A stretch of DNA of 64,000 bases from positions 6,985,485-7,049,484 of the forward strand of contig AP024096.1 in assembly GCA_015099395.1 (NCBI GenBank), written 5' to 3'. Below are positions 47,056 to 56,403 of the stretch, piece after piece (positions within the stretch are counted from its first letter, which is position 1; each line of letters opens with the position of its first letter). The notes beneath the pieces are model-generated. The model saw nothing but the letters and a program-made list of their open reading frames with translations. It did not search any database and was not told the origin of the DNA. The position numbers and the translations under genes were made by a program. This DNA is from Ktedonobacteria bacterium brp13 (GTDB lineage: Bacteria; Chloroflexota; Ktedonobacteria; Ktedonobacterales; Ktedonobacteraceae).

Positions 47056-49302
47056 GTGTCATCTGAGACATCGCAACCGGAAGGGAGGCGCTCGTTGCAT
47101 CCCACCGCGGAGCAGATGCAGGGTATTGTGGAGCGGGTCACCTATCACGCAGAGGATTTGGGATATACGATTGCTCGCTTCAAGACGCCAGGCACGCGCG
47201 ATCTGGTAACGATCGCAGGACATTTTCCAACCATCCAGGCCGGGCAAACGCTTCGACTGATCGGCTCCTGGCGCGAGCATCCAAAGTATGGACCACAATT
47301 TCAGGTAACGCATGCCCAGGAGATGAAACCTGCGACGTTGACCGGTATCGAGAAATACCTTGGGAGTGGTTTGATAAAAGGCATTGGTCCGGTCACTGCG
47401 AAAAGGATCGTCGCCTACTTTGGTCTGGAAACGCTTGAGATTATCGAAACCGAGAGCGCACGACTGATCGAGGTCCCTGGAATGGCGCATAAGCGGGTCG
47501 AGATGGTCACGTCAGCCTGGGCGGCGCAGAAGGCCATCAAAGAAGTGATGGTCTTTCTGCAAGGGCACGGAGTCTCGACGACCTATGCCGTCAAAATCTT
47601 CAAGCAGTATGGGAACCAGTCGATCGAAGTTGTGTCCACCAACCCCTATCAGCTCGCGACAGATATCTATGGCATCGGATTTATTACCGCTGACACGATT
47701 GCTCGTAACATGGGAGTGGCCCCTGATGCTCCGTTCCGCTATCAGGCAGGAATTACCCATGTACTCAGTGGAGCATCCGAGGACGGACATTGCTTCTTGC
47801 CACACGACGATCTTGTGGTGCGTGTCGTAACGCAATTGGCCCTCCCAGAGCATCCAGTCGATCCTGAGCGCATCATCGCTCTCATTGCCGAGATGGGCAA
47901 ATCGAACCAACTTATTCTCCAATCTGGCTACGGAGACCTCGAAGCGCAGCAGATATGCTATACGCCAGCGTTTTATCATACGGAAATGGCTCTGGCGGCA
48001 CGACTCACGGCATTTGTTCAGACACCGGTGGAGGTGGATATGCCACGTGTGCAGCGCTGGATTGCGGGATATACGCAGAAAATGGGCATCACCTTATCGG
48101 AGGAGCAACGCCGGGCCGTTGAACTGGCGGCCTCTTCGCGTGTGTTGGTGTTAACGGGAGGACCAGGATGCGGGAAGACGTTCACGACGAAAACCATTGC
48201 CGCCCTATGGAAAGCGATGGGCAAATCGCTGCTGCTGGCTGCTCCGACGGGCCGAGCAGCACAACGACTCGCCGAGATGACCAAACGCGAGGCTACGACC
48301 ATCCATCGTCTTCTGGCCTTTGATCCCAAAACCATGCAGTTTCGCTTCAACGAGCAGCATCCCCTGGAGGCCGAGGCCATCATTCTGGATGAAACCTCTA
48401 TGCTGGATCTGTTCCTGGCGCATTCCCTTGTGAAGGCGATTCCACCCGGAGCCCAGGTGCTACTGGTAGGCGATATTGATCAATTGCCCAGTGTCGGACC
48501 TGGGATGGTACTGCGTGACATCATTGCTTCTGAGCGCATTCCCGTGCTTCGGCTGACCGAAGTGTTCCGCCAGGCTCAAGCGAGCCATATCATCACCAAT
48601 GCTCATCGTATCAACGCGGGTCAGTTTCCTCATCTGACGCCAACCACAAAATTTGCCGCATCGGATTGTCTGTGGCTGGAGGCGGCAGAGCCTGCACTTG
48701 GAGCAGAGGGGATCGTGCATCTGGTTCGTGATTACTTGCCTGCTCATGGGATTGATCCAGTAAGGAACGTGCAGATTCTCTCTCCTGGCACCCGTGGAGA
48801 TAGTGGAACACGCTCTCTCAATACGCTACTTCAGCGCGTACTCAATCCACCGGCCCCAGGAAAGGATGAACTGACACGTGGAGGAAGTATTTTACGCGTC
48901 GGAGATCGGGTGATCCAGCAGGTCAACGACTACACGCGGGAGGTCTTCAACGGAGATATCGGCACGATCACAAGCATTGATGTGGAGGAGCAAGACATCG
49001 TCGTCCAGTTTACGGATCGTCTGGTGACCTACGACTATGCCGATCTCTCTGAATTGGCTCTCGCCTGGGCAGTGACGGTACACAAATCGCAGGGGAGTGA
49101 ATATCCAGTAGTGATTCTGCCCCTCTTCATGCAGCATTACCTGCTCCTGACGCGCAACTTGCTCTATACAGGGCTCACGCGAGCGAAACAACTCGCCATC
49201 CTGGTTGGACCGACAAAAACGATTGGCTTTGCGGTCAAGCGTGTCATGGACCAACAGCGATATACAGCGCTCGCCGACCGCCTACAGAAACATCCCCGCT
49301 AA
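47056..49302 (+). CDS. recD2: RecD2-type ATP-dependent DNA helicase
   Basis: 748 aa from the GTG at 47056 (nine bases after AGGAGG; a GTG at 47050 is too close). The N-terminal third has the OB-like and helix-hairpin-helix parts typical of RecD2/YrrC (KTPGTRDLVTIAGHFP; LIKGIGPVTAKRIVAYFG). The superfamily 1B motor has LTGGPGCGKTFTTK (motif I, near 370), LLAAPTGRAAQRL (Ia), ILDETSMLD (II), LVGDIDQLPSVGPG (III), VHKSQGSEYP (V) and LYTGLTRAK (VI). RecD2 is a 5'-3' helicase that works outside RecBCD in replication and repair. The gene is intact and stands between mobile-element remnants. Confidence 0.93.
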   Translation: MSSETSQPEGRRSLHPTAEQMQGIVERVTYHAEDLGYTIARFKTPGTRDLVTIAGHFPTIQAGQTLRLIGSWREHPKYGPQFQVTHAQEMKPATLTGIEKYLGSGLIKGIGPVTAKRIVAYFGLETLEIIETESARLIEVPGMAHKRVEMVTSAWAAQKAIKEVMVFLQGHGVSTTYAVKIFKQYGNQSIEVVSTNPYQLATDIYGIGFITADTIARNMGVAPDAPFRYQAGITHVLSGASEDGHCFLPHDDLVVRVVTQLALPEHPVDPERIIALIAEMGKSNQLILQSGYGDLEAQQICYTPAFYHTEMALAARLTAFVQTPVEVDMPRVQRWIAGYTQKMGITLSEEQRRAVELAASSRVLVLTGGPGCGKTFTTKTIAALWKAMGKSLLLAAPTGRAAQRLAEMTKREATTIHRLLAFDPKTMQFRFNEQHPLEAEAIILDETSMLDLFLAHSLVKAIPPGAQVLLVGDIDQLPSVGPGMVLRDIIASERIPVLRLTEVFRQAQASHIITNAHRINAGQFPHLTPTTKFAASDCLWLEAAEPALGAEGIVHLVRDYLPAHGIDPVRNVQILSPGTRGDSGTRSLNTLLQRVLNPPAPGKDELTRGGSILRVGDRVIQQVNDYTREVFNGDIGTITSIDVEEQDIVVQFTDRLVTYDYADLSELALAWAVTVHKSQGSEYPVVILPLFMQHYLLLTRNLLYTGLTRAKQLAILVGPTKTIGFAVKRVMDQQRYTALADRLQKHPR

Positions 49303-49347
49303 CAACTTCGTCCTGAGTGCGCCACATAGAAGCATTTTTTTGTTCTG

Positions 49348-49662
49348 TCAGAACTGAGAACAGAGAAGCTCATCAGAGGTAATCGGATTGCTTATGACTT
49401 TGACGTAGGTTTCATCTACGTACCACGACTGCCCTGCTTGTCCGTGCCGTTTGGTCCGCAATTGCTCTGCAAGAAGTGGAGCAAATCGTGTTTTCCACTC
49501 CCGAACCGCCTCATATGTGAATGTTACCTCGTTTTTGGTGACCCCTATGACAAATTTCGTTGACGTTGACTGCGTTATCCGTAGCGGTTTACGGCAGAGA
49601 TCTGGCATCGTGTAAGAAAGAGCCACTGCCGCAAGAGAGGAAAGGCCTGCCCTTTCATACAT
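49348..49662 (-). pseudogene. IS6-type transposase remnant
   Basis: The - strand translation FTYEAVREWKTRFAPLLAEQ, followed by SWYVDETYVKV, contains the first catalytic Asp (DET) of an IS6-family DDE transposase. The rest of the catalytic domain is absent, and the part before it no longer aligns well. Confidence 0.7.
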
Positions 49663-49670
49663 TTGCCTTT

Positions 49671-49700
49671 TGATGGTCTTTGATGGTCTTTGATGGTCTT
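49671..49700 (+). repeat. Three tandem copies of a 10-bp unit
   Basis: TGATGGTCTT is repeated three times in a row, at the edge of the IS6-type remnant. From here to 50052 (about 350 bases) I recognise no gene. Confidence 0.8.
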
Positions 49701-50052
49701 TAATTTGTTGACCTTTCCTTAGAACAGATCTTCGATAAAATTCCTGCGACTATTACGTTGGCTTCACTAAAAAGTTGGAAGAGACCCGATTCCTCGCGCC
49801 CTCCTGCCTGCCATAATGGTGGGAAATTCGTTGCATATGCTATACTTGAGAAGCGAGATTGCGACCACTCAATTCATCCGTTTCAAGGTAATACCTACAA
49901 TGCTGAAAGAAAAGGCGTGCAAGAATCTACCATTGGTAGATACGAAAATGGCTTCAATGGTAGGGTAAAACAAGCCCATTCACAGGACTTTTGGAAGAGG
50001 CGTTTCGATCCAGGAGAGGATATCGAAGCGTTGTTCTTGGAAAAGGAGAGCA

Positions 50053-50700
50053 ATGGCGACAAATTCCCGCAACGAGCCGACACCGCCTATGTGGCATCGT
50101 CCCGGTACGAAGATGGCCGAGGAGCAATATCACGAACTTGAGCACCTCTCTCCCGATCGCAAATACGAATACATCGATGGCATCGCTTACATGATGAGCG
50201 ATGGAAGTGTCGCGCATGATCGGATCGCTTATAATGCACGACTCGCTTTAGACGGATACCTTCGATCGCATGCTTGTACCGTCTTCGGGGCAGATGTTCA
50301 GGTATTTCTTGCCCGAAAGAAAAATGGGAAACCTCATTTTGTCTATCCAGATGCAACGGTTTCTTGTGATGTGGCGGATAGCAGATCAGACAATACTCTG
50401 ATAGCATCGCCCCGCGTCGTCGTGGAGGTGCTTTCTCCAGGCACCGAAAGCAAAGATCGCGGTGCGAAGTTTAAAGCGTATCAGAGCCAGGAAACCATCC
50501 AGGAAATAGTTCTGGTCAGCCAGTTTGCTCAGTATGTCGAAGTCTGGCAGCGCAATGAACAAGATCCCAACAATCCTAAGGCCTGGCTCTATCGTCGCTA
50601 TGGACCTGGTGACAGCGTTGATCTGGTCAGTATTGATGTACACATCGAGGTTGTAGCGTGGTATCGAGGATTGGTATTCGATGACGAAGAAGAAGACTGA
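50053..50700 (+). CDS. Uma2-family (DUF820) putative endonuclease
   Basis: 215 aa, start behind AAAGGAGAG. The Uma2/DUF820 fold belongs to the PD-(D/E)xK nuclease superfamily. Visible signatures are YEYIDGIAYMM near residue 37, the metal-binding Asp of VYPDATVSCD near 99, and VVVEVLSPGTESKDRGAKFKAY near 125 with the E-x-K pair. The family is abundant in Cyanobacteria and Chloroflexota, often in many copies and near mobile DNA, and its cellular role is not settled. It follows an IS remnant and has no partner gene. Confidence 0.88.
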   Translation: MATNSRNEPTPPMWHRPGTKMAEEQYHELEHLSPDRKYEYIDGIAYMMSDGSVAHDRIAYNARLALDGYLRSHACTVFGADVQVFLARKKNGKPHFVYPDATVSCDVADSRSDNTLIASPRVVVEVLSPGTESKDRGAKFKAYQSQETIQEIVLVSQFAQYVEVWQRNEQDPNNPKAWLYRRYGPGDSVDLVSIDVHIEVVAWYRGLVFDDEEED

Positions 50701-51068
50701 AACTCCGCGTCGTCATGGAGATGAGCGGATTCTTAAGTCGTTGCCAATATAACTAATTTTTGTTTCTTGATTTCCCTTTATTTCACTCGTGCTTGTGTTA
50801 ATGGTATGTTCCATTATTTCCTCTTCAATATGATCATTCTTATCTTGCTCTCTTTTCTTCTTGTACCATCTGCCTGAATAACTAGCGCGCTCGAAATCCT
50901 GCAACCGATTCTTGACCTCCGGTTTAGAGAAGATGTTTGGACACAGGTCGCTTGACCGTATATACCGTGAGTGTCAGGGCCTCGGCAATCCCTGGATTGG
51001 AGGCACCATGTGCGTTCCAGCACAGGACTTCCAATCCCGCTCACTGCATGGCTCAAGCAGAGAATCTA
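50701..51068. other. Intergenic region, no gene recognised
   Basis: 368 bases between the convergent Uma2 gene and the LacI-family gene. Short frames on both strands carry no recognisable motif, and no strong hairpin was found. Confidence 0.4.
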
Positions 51069-52178
51069 TCAATTCCGCATCTGATAGAGCGTGTGATCTA
51101 TTGGGGCCGTGGCAGTTGAAGCGCGAACAATGAGTGTGGGTGTAAGACGAACAAGCGCGGGCATACCCTGAGGTAATGTATGCTTCTGGAGATAGGTAAT
51201 CATCAGGGAGACGGCTTGTTCACCTAGCATACGAGCAGGCTGCTGTACCGTGGTCAGTGCAGGATGGATCAGTCCGGAGTAAGGGATGTTGTCATAGCCA
51301 ATGATTGACAGCTGTCCAGGAACAACCACACCCGCTTCTTGCGCGGCAATCAATGCCCCCATCGCAATGAGATCATTATGTGCGAGTAAGGCTGTAGGAC
51401 GACGTGACGGCGTAGATGATGTATCCTGTAAAAGCTGATGAACGGCCTGCCACCCACCCTGGATTGTGGGCGTTGCAAGCAAAATAGCATGGTCCGGTAC
51501 CTCAATACCCGCTTCTTCACACGCCGTTCGATAGGCGGCAAGGCGACGCTGATATACCTGTGAGTCTGTTATTCCGCCGATATAGGCAATCTGGCGATGT
51601 CCCAGATCCACCAGGTGCTGCATCGCCGCTCGTACCCCCGCTTCCTGGTCAATTTCTACCGTCCCTACACTTGCAGGTATAGGAAGGTAATTGATAAATA
51701 CGAGAGGAAGACCTGGTCGAATGAGCGAGATGAGCTTCTGTTGCGACAAAAGTGGAGAGCACATGATTAACCCATCAATTTGCCCCTCACCAAGCAACGT
51801 TAATGCTTGCGCTTCTCGTTCACTGTTTTCCATCGTGTCGTAGAGGAGCAGACTCATACCCTGGTCATACAACACTCCTTCGACCCCCCGGACGACCTCC
51901 GCCGAGAAGGGATTCGTAATATCGGCGATAACAAGGCCGAAGGTTCTTGTCCGACGAGTCGCAAGGTTACGCCCCAGTGAATTCGGCTGGTAGTTCAATT
52001 GCGCAATCGCCTCCAGCACTCGCTGGCGTGTGGTCTCCGTGACGATCTGCCGTTTGTTCAGTACCCGTGAGACCGTCGCTGGCGAAACTCCCGCCATCCG
52101 CGCAACGTCATCAATTGTCGCAGTTTCATCCTCTTTGGGCTGCAATGGTTCGTCAGTTTTGTTCACTTTCTCCACCAT
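51069..52178 (-). CDS. LacI-family transcription repressor
   Basis: 369 aa from the ATG at 52178; 15 more codons upstream are open but add no homology. The LacI helix-turn-helix and hinge are clear: TIDDVARMAGVSPATVSRVL near residue 21, then NYQPNSLGRNLATRRT. The periplasmic-binding-protein-like sensor follows (FGLVIADITNPF, GLIMCSPLL, HRQIAYIGG, LSIIGYDNIPYSG). It diverges from the transporter-led operon, whose promoter carries two LacI-type half-palindromes, so it very probably represses that operon and is relieved by an amino-sugar-related ligand. Confidence 0.92.
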   Translation of the reverse strand: MVEKVNKTDEPLQPKEDETATIDDVARMAGVSPATVSRVLNKRQIVTETTRQRVLEAIAQLNYQPNSLGRNLATRRTRTFGLVIADITNPFSAEVVRGVEGVLYDQGMSLLLYDTMENSEREAQALTLLGEGQIDGLIMCSPLLSQQKLISLIRPGLPLVFINYLPIPASVGTVEIDQEAGVRAAMQHLVDLGHRQIAYIGGITDSQVYQRRLAAYRTACEEAGIEVPDHAILLATPTIQGGWQAVHQLLQDTSSTPSRRPTALLAHNDLIAMGALIAAQEAGVVVPGQLSIIGYDNIPYSGLIHPALTTVQQPARMLGEQAVSLMITYLQKHTLPQGMPALVRLTPTLIVRASTATAPIDHTLYQMRN

Positions 52179-52395
52179 AAAACTTATTATCTTCCTCGTT
52201 CCGTACATACTATTTGCATGCACACTAACATACGCTTCTATCTCTGCTGCTCAATCGTATTGTTTCCTTGCCTATTGTATCGCATATGGGAACAGAATCA
52301 ATATAGAATATTCAACAAGTGCCCTCAGCGCTATCCATTGGCACGACTAACCTCTTTTCACTTCAAGCAATTATTTCGTAGCCATTCATAAAACA

Positions 52396-52424
52396 TTGAC
52401 AAGTCGTTTCCAAAATGGTACAGT
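52396..52424 (+). promoter_or_regulatory. Sigma-70-type promoter of the amino-sugar operon
   Basis: TTGACA at 52396-52401 and TACAGT at 52419-52424 are separated by exactly 17 bases. Transcription should start near 52431, leaving a leader of about 190 bases before the transporter gene at 52620. Confidence 0.6.
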
Positions 52425-52432
52425 TTGATTAC

Positions 52433-52464
52433 TTTCATGAAAACGCTTTCTGAAACCGCTTTCA
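52433..52464. promoter_or_regulatory. Tandem LacI-type operators
   Basis: TGAAAACGCTTTCT (52438-52451) and TGAAACCGCTTTCA (52451-52464; the outer TGAAA/TTTCA arms are a perfect dyad) share one base. Both have the central CG of LacI-family sites. They lie just downstream of the -10 box, where a bound repressor would block transcription. The divergent LacI-family protein is the obvious binder. Confidence 0.7.
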
Positions 52465-52619
52465 ATAGCGTCATGTCAGGATGCCGCTGCGCGTTTGCCT
52501 CACACGACGACGTGTAATGGTCTATCTATCGTCTCTCTATCTTTCGGGAATACCCAAATCACAGTCCATTGTATTTATATTACGTGTGGCACGTGTGATT
52601 GGAATGGAGGCCCTTTTAG

Positions 52620-54131
52620 ATGTCTGTACTTGATTGGATCGTCCTCGGGCTCTACTTTCTCCTTATGATCGGAATAGGTTTCTGGTCACATCGCCGGGTT
52701 CATAATGCTAGTGATTATTTTACTGCGGGTGGGCGGATGCCGTGGTGGTTGGCTGGAATATCACATCATATGTCTGGTTACAGCTCTGCAGTCTTTGTCG
52801 GTTATGCAGCGATTGCCTATACGTATGGTTTTACCCTCTATATATGGTGGGCTGTACCTGTTACTATCGCGGTCATTGTAGGAGCATTTATTATTGCTCC
52901 GCGCTGGCCTCGCCTGCGAATGAAGTTGCAGATTATTTCGCCAATGCAATATCTCGCAACGCGCTATAATGTTACAACGCAACAGCTTCTGGCATGGAGC
53001 GGCGCGCTCCTCAAAGTCTTTGATGTGGGGGCGAAGTGGTCAGCGATGGCCATCATTCTCAATGTTTTCACGGGTTTGCCGCTCATTGTGGGTATCCTGC
53101 TAACAGGAGGCGTCTCTCTGATCTATGTGACCATTGGTGGCCTCTGGGCAGACGCTCTGACTGATTTCGCGCAGTTTATCGTCCAACTCATTGGCGGCAT
53201 TACTTTGTTTATCATTGTTCTGGCAAAACTAGGTGGCACCTCGGCGATAGGCGGCATGTGGACCAGGCTTCCCGCTAGCCATCATGCGCTCTTTAGTGGT
53301 TCATATACCGTATGGTTTGTGCTCGCCTACCTGCTGATCGACTTCTTAAGTTACAATGGTGGTACCTGGAATCTGGCGCAACGCTATATCGCTGCCCCCA
53401 GTGGAGCACAGGCACGATGGGCTGCGCTTCTGTCTGCCGCACTCTATCTCGTCTGGCCAATTATTCTCTTCTACCCTATGTGGGCTGCGCCTTTGCTCTT
53501 CCCTCATCTAGCCGATCCTTCGCAATCCTATGCTATTATGGCACATTCGCTTCTTCCCAATGGATTGGTTGGCTTTATCCTTGCTGGTCTGTTCGCTCAT
53601 ACGATGGCCATGACGTCATCAGATGCCAACGCCATTTCAGCGGTGGTCACGGGGGATATTCTGCCAGTCCTGTCATCGAAGTTACGCAACCTTTCTACGC
53701 GTGGCACTCTGCAGGCCGCTCGTATCACGACGTTGATCTTTACGGCTATCAGTATGGTTGTAGCCGTGCAGGCAAACTCTTTTGGTGGCGTCCTCGGATT
53801 GATCGTAACGTGGTTCGGCGCACTGGTTGGCCCTATCTCTATTCCAATGCTTTTCGGACTCCTCCCGACGTTCAAACGTTGCGGGCCTGCGGCTGCGATT
53901 ATCTCATGGGCGGGTGGCATTCTCGCTTTTGCGTTGATCAAATATGGTATTGCCAGTGACGTTACTGCGACGGTTGGCGTTCCGGTGCTTGTATCAGCTA
54001 TTCTCTATATCGGGATTGGTCTGCTAACAAAGCAGGTCAAGCCAGAAGCAGCTGAGCTTATAAATGCGTTGAGTGTTGAAAGTGAAAACAAGGTGCCCGT
54101 ACAGGAAGAAGAGGTACTTAACATATCCTAG
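52620..54131 (+). CDS. Sodium:solute symporter (SSS family)
   Basis: 503 aa, behind GGAGG. The sequence is almost entirely hydrophobic, with about 13 membrane helices, the SSS layout. N-terminal family features include IGFWSHRRVHNASDYFTAGGR and MPWWLAGISHHMSGYSSAVF, containing the sodium-site region of helix 1; NGGTWNLAQRYIAAPSG lies near residue 245. The C-terminal tail is hydrophilic. It is the first gene after the LacI-controlled promoter and is followed by amino-sugar enzymes, so the substrate is probably an N-acetylated or acidic amino sugar; SSS members for sialic acid are known. The exact substrate cannot be read from sequence. Confidence 0.88.
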   Translation: MSVLDWIVLGLYFLLMIGIGFWSHRRVHNASDYFTAGGRMPWWLAGISHHMSGYSSAVFVGYAAIAYTYGFTLYIWWAVPVTIAVIVGAFIIAPRWPRLRMKLQIISPMQYLATRYNVTTQQLLAWSGALLKVFDVGAKWSAMAIILNVFTGLPLIVGILLTGGVSLIYVTIGGLWADALTDFAQFIVQLIGGITLFIIVLAKLGGTSAIGGMWTRLPASHHALFSGSYTVWFVLAYLLIDFLSYNGGTWNLAQRYIAAPSGAQARWAALLSAALYLVWPIILFYPMWAAPLLFPHLADPSQSYAIMAHSLLPNGLVGFILAGLFAHTMAMTSSDANAISAVVTGDILPVLSSKLRNLSTRGTLQAARITTLIFTAISMVVAVQANSFGGVLGLIVTWFGALVGPISIPMLFGLLPTFKRCGPAAAIISWAGGILAFALIKYGIASDVTATVGVPVLVSAILYIGIGLLTKQVKPEAAELINALSVESENKVPVQEEEVLNIS

Positions 54132-54245
54132 AACCTGTATGTGCTAACGCATAATTCGTTGTTTGCTGAGCATGGATGGGCGATGCGCTAATGATCCTTG
54201 CTCAGCCATCCTTACACGCTATACAGAGAGAACCGAGGTCACGCA

Positions 54246-55523
54246 TTGAATACCTATAACCCCCAGGCTTTACAACACTTCTACCAGGAACATCTTGAAA
54301 CCGTTATTCTTCCATTCTGGTTCGAACGCGGTATTGATACGGAACATGGGGGCTATTTTACCTGTTTCGACAATCGGGGCGCACAACTTATCAGCACTGA
54401 TAAATATATCTGGTCACAGGGAAGGGTTATCTGGCTTCTTGCTCGCCTTGCTGATCTCAGTCGCAGGGGACTTGTCCAGCAAGATGCAGAGCGCCTGCTT
54501 ACTATTGCCAGGCAAGGAGTGGAGTTTATCAGTCGCTATGCGTTCCTGGAGAACGGCAACTGCGCGTTCCTACTGGACCGCTATGGGAACAAAAAAGAAC
54601 CGGTCCCAGGCAACGGTTTTGATACGAGCTTTTTCGCCGATTGTTTTGTGACGCTTGGGTTTACCGAGTATGCGCGGGTCACGCGTAATGTCGAGATACT
54701 GGAGCAAGCGTTGGCATTGTGCCAGCATATCGTACGTAGAATCGCCGCTGGATTACTACGCAGTGATCCTTATCCTATTCCTACTGGCTTTAGCGCTCAT
54801 AGTGTCCCTATGATTATGTTAAATGTGACACAGGAGCTGGCCGGAGCACTGGAATCATTCCAGCATCCTGCGGCCACGGAACTGCGCCGCATGAGTGTAG
54901 CCTACATGCAAGAAATTATGCAGCACTTCTATCAATCCAATGGACTCATTGCCGAAATGCTGCCACTGCAAGAACCGGCCACTGACTCCGTTTTGTCCAG
55001 ACATGTCACACCTGGCCACACTATTGAGAGTATGTGGTTTGTCATGCACGAAGCTGCGACGCTTGGACAGCATGAATGGATACAACGAGCGGCACAGGTT
55101 GTTGCGAAAGCATTCAGCGTCGGTTGGGATCAGGAATACGGTGGCCTGTTACGCTATGCAGATCGCGACGGCGGCAAGCCAACAGGGGCTACCATAGGAG
55201 ATGTATACGAGCGTTTAGTGCTTGATACCTGGGATACGAAATTGTGGTGGCCGCACTCCGAAGCGCTCTATAGCACGTTACTTGCCTATGATCTCACAGG
55301 AGACGAGACTTTCCTCTCCTTACATGAGCGCGTCCATACCTATGTGTTCGCGACGTTCCCCAACCCGGATCAACATATCGGCGAGTGGGTTCAAATTCGT
55401 GACAGACAGGGAAAGCCCATTGATAAAGTTGTCGCTTTGCCTGTCAAAGATCCCTATCATATCACTCGCAATCTCATGCTGCTCCTTGAACTATTGCACC
55501 GACAGACAAGCAGGAACGCTTGA
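54246..55523 (+). CDS. N-acylglucosamine 2-epimerase (AGE) family enzyme
   Basis: About 425 aa from a TTG at 54246 with GAGG upstream; another TTG at 54198 would add 16 residues. The (alpha/alpha)6-barrel AGE family is shown by LPFWFERGIDTEHGGYFTCF near residue 19, KYIWSQGRVIWLLARL near 55, and VTPGHTIESMWFVMHEA near 255 with the catalytic His. KLWWPHSEALYSTLLAYDLT lies near 330. Members interconvert GlcNAc and ManNAc, or epimerize other sugars at C2. Together with NagA and NagB downstream, a ManNAc/GlcNAc substrate is likely. I see no sialate lyase or amino-sugar kinase in the window. Confidence 0.87.
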   Translation: MNTYNPQALQHFYQEHLETVILPFWFERGIDTEHGGYFTCFDNRGAQLISTDKYIWSQGRVIWLLARLADLSRRGLVQQDAERLLTIARQGVEFISRYAFLENGNCAFLLDRYGNKKEPVPGNGFDTSFFADCFVTLGFTEYARVTRNVEILEQALALCQHIVRRIAAGLLRSDPYPIPTGFSAHSVPMIMLNVTQELAGALESFQHPAATELRRMSVAYMQEIMQHFYQSNGLIAEMLPLQEPATDSVLSRHVTPGHTIESMWFVMHEAATLGQHEWIQRAAQVVAKAFSVGWDQEYGGLLRYADRDGGKPTGATIGDVYERLVLDTWDTKLWWPHSEALYSTLLAYDLTGDETFLSLHERVHTYVFATFPNPDQHIGEWVQIRDRQGKPIDKVVALPVKDPYHITRNLMLLLELLHRQTSRNA

Positions 55524-55572
55524 TGACAAACGCAGCGCAAAAAAGTGATGAAAGGAATTGTATACATAAGAA

Positions 55573-56340
55573 ATGGAAACGCCAATCAATACGTTTATCG
55601 TAGACCAATTACACATCCATATCTATCAGAACCGCCAATCACTTGGCTCGGCAGCAGGATACATGGTCGGAGCACATATGCGTGCACTGCTGGCTCAACA
55701 GTCGCAGGTACGCATGATCTTTGCCGCTGCGCCCTCGCAAAATGAGTTTCTGCAAACGCTGAGTGAGGCTGAGGGCATTGACTGGTCACGCGTCGTTGTT
55801 TTCCATATGGATGAATATATCGGACTCTCCTCGGACGCGCCTCAGCGCTTTGGTCATTTTCTCTCCGAGCGTCTGTTCGAGCGTGTGAAACCGGGACAGG
55901 TGCACCTGATTGATAGCACTGGCAATCTCGACACTGAATGTCGGCGCTATGCTGATCTGCTGCGTACAGCACCCATAGATATTGTTTGCCTGGGTATTGG
56001 TGAAAATGGACACATCGCCTTTAATGATCCGCCTGTTGCTGATTTTGCTGATCCATTGTTGGTAAAGCCAGTCGCATTGGATCTGGCCGCACGGCAGCAG
56101 CAGGTCAACGATGGCTGTTTTAGCAGCCTTGATCTCGTTCCCACGCATGCGATTACCCTGACGATCCCTTCCTTGCTTGCAGGCAAAGCATTGTTCTGTA
56201 TGGTACCTGGCGAAACAAAACGCCACGCAGTGCAACAGACGCTGCAGGAAGCCATTTCAACGGCGTGCCCGGCGACTATTCTGCGCCACCATGCGAACTG
56301 CAGTCTCTATCTTGATAGAGACTCTTCCGCCCTCCTCTAA
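55573..56340 (+). CDS. nagB: Glucosamine-6-phosphate deaminase
   Basis: 255 aa, typical length for NagB. It converts glucosamine 6-phosphate to fructose 6-phosphate and ammonia. Visible are IFAAAPSQNEFLQTL (phosphate loop region), VVFHMDEYIGL with the catalytic Asp near residue 78, and CLGIGENGHIAFNDPP with the catalytic His and Glu region near 138. GETKRHAVQQTL lies near 215. The allosteric C-terminal extension of the enterobacterial enzyme is missing, as in most short NagB proteins. It lies 49 bases after the AGE gene and 63 before the SIS gene, in the same operon. Confidence 0.92.
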   Translation: METPINTFIVDQLHIHIYQNRQSLGSAAGYMVGAHMRALLAQQSQVRMIFAAAPSQNEFLQTLSEAEGIDWSRVVVFHMDEYIGLSSDAPQRFGHFLSERLFERVKPGQVHLIDSTGNLDTECRRYADLLRTAPIDIVCLGIGENGHIAFNDPPVADFADPLLVKPVALDLAARQQQVNDGCFSSLDLVPTHAITLTIPSLLAGKALFCMVPGETKRHAVQQTLQEAISTACPATILRHHANCSLYLDRDSSALL

Positions 56341-56403
56341 ACCTCAAGAGGAACGCACACGAAAAATACGAGAACATTATATGAAGATCACAGAGGAACT
56401 GCG

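Noticed and set aside
49758..50141. 127-codon frame overlapping the start of the Uma2 gene
   Set aside because: No domain, and it overlaps in another frame the well-supported Uma2 coding region with its own ribosome site.
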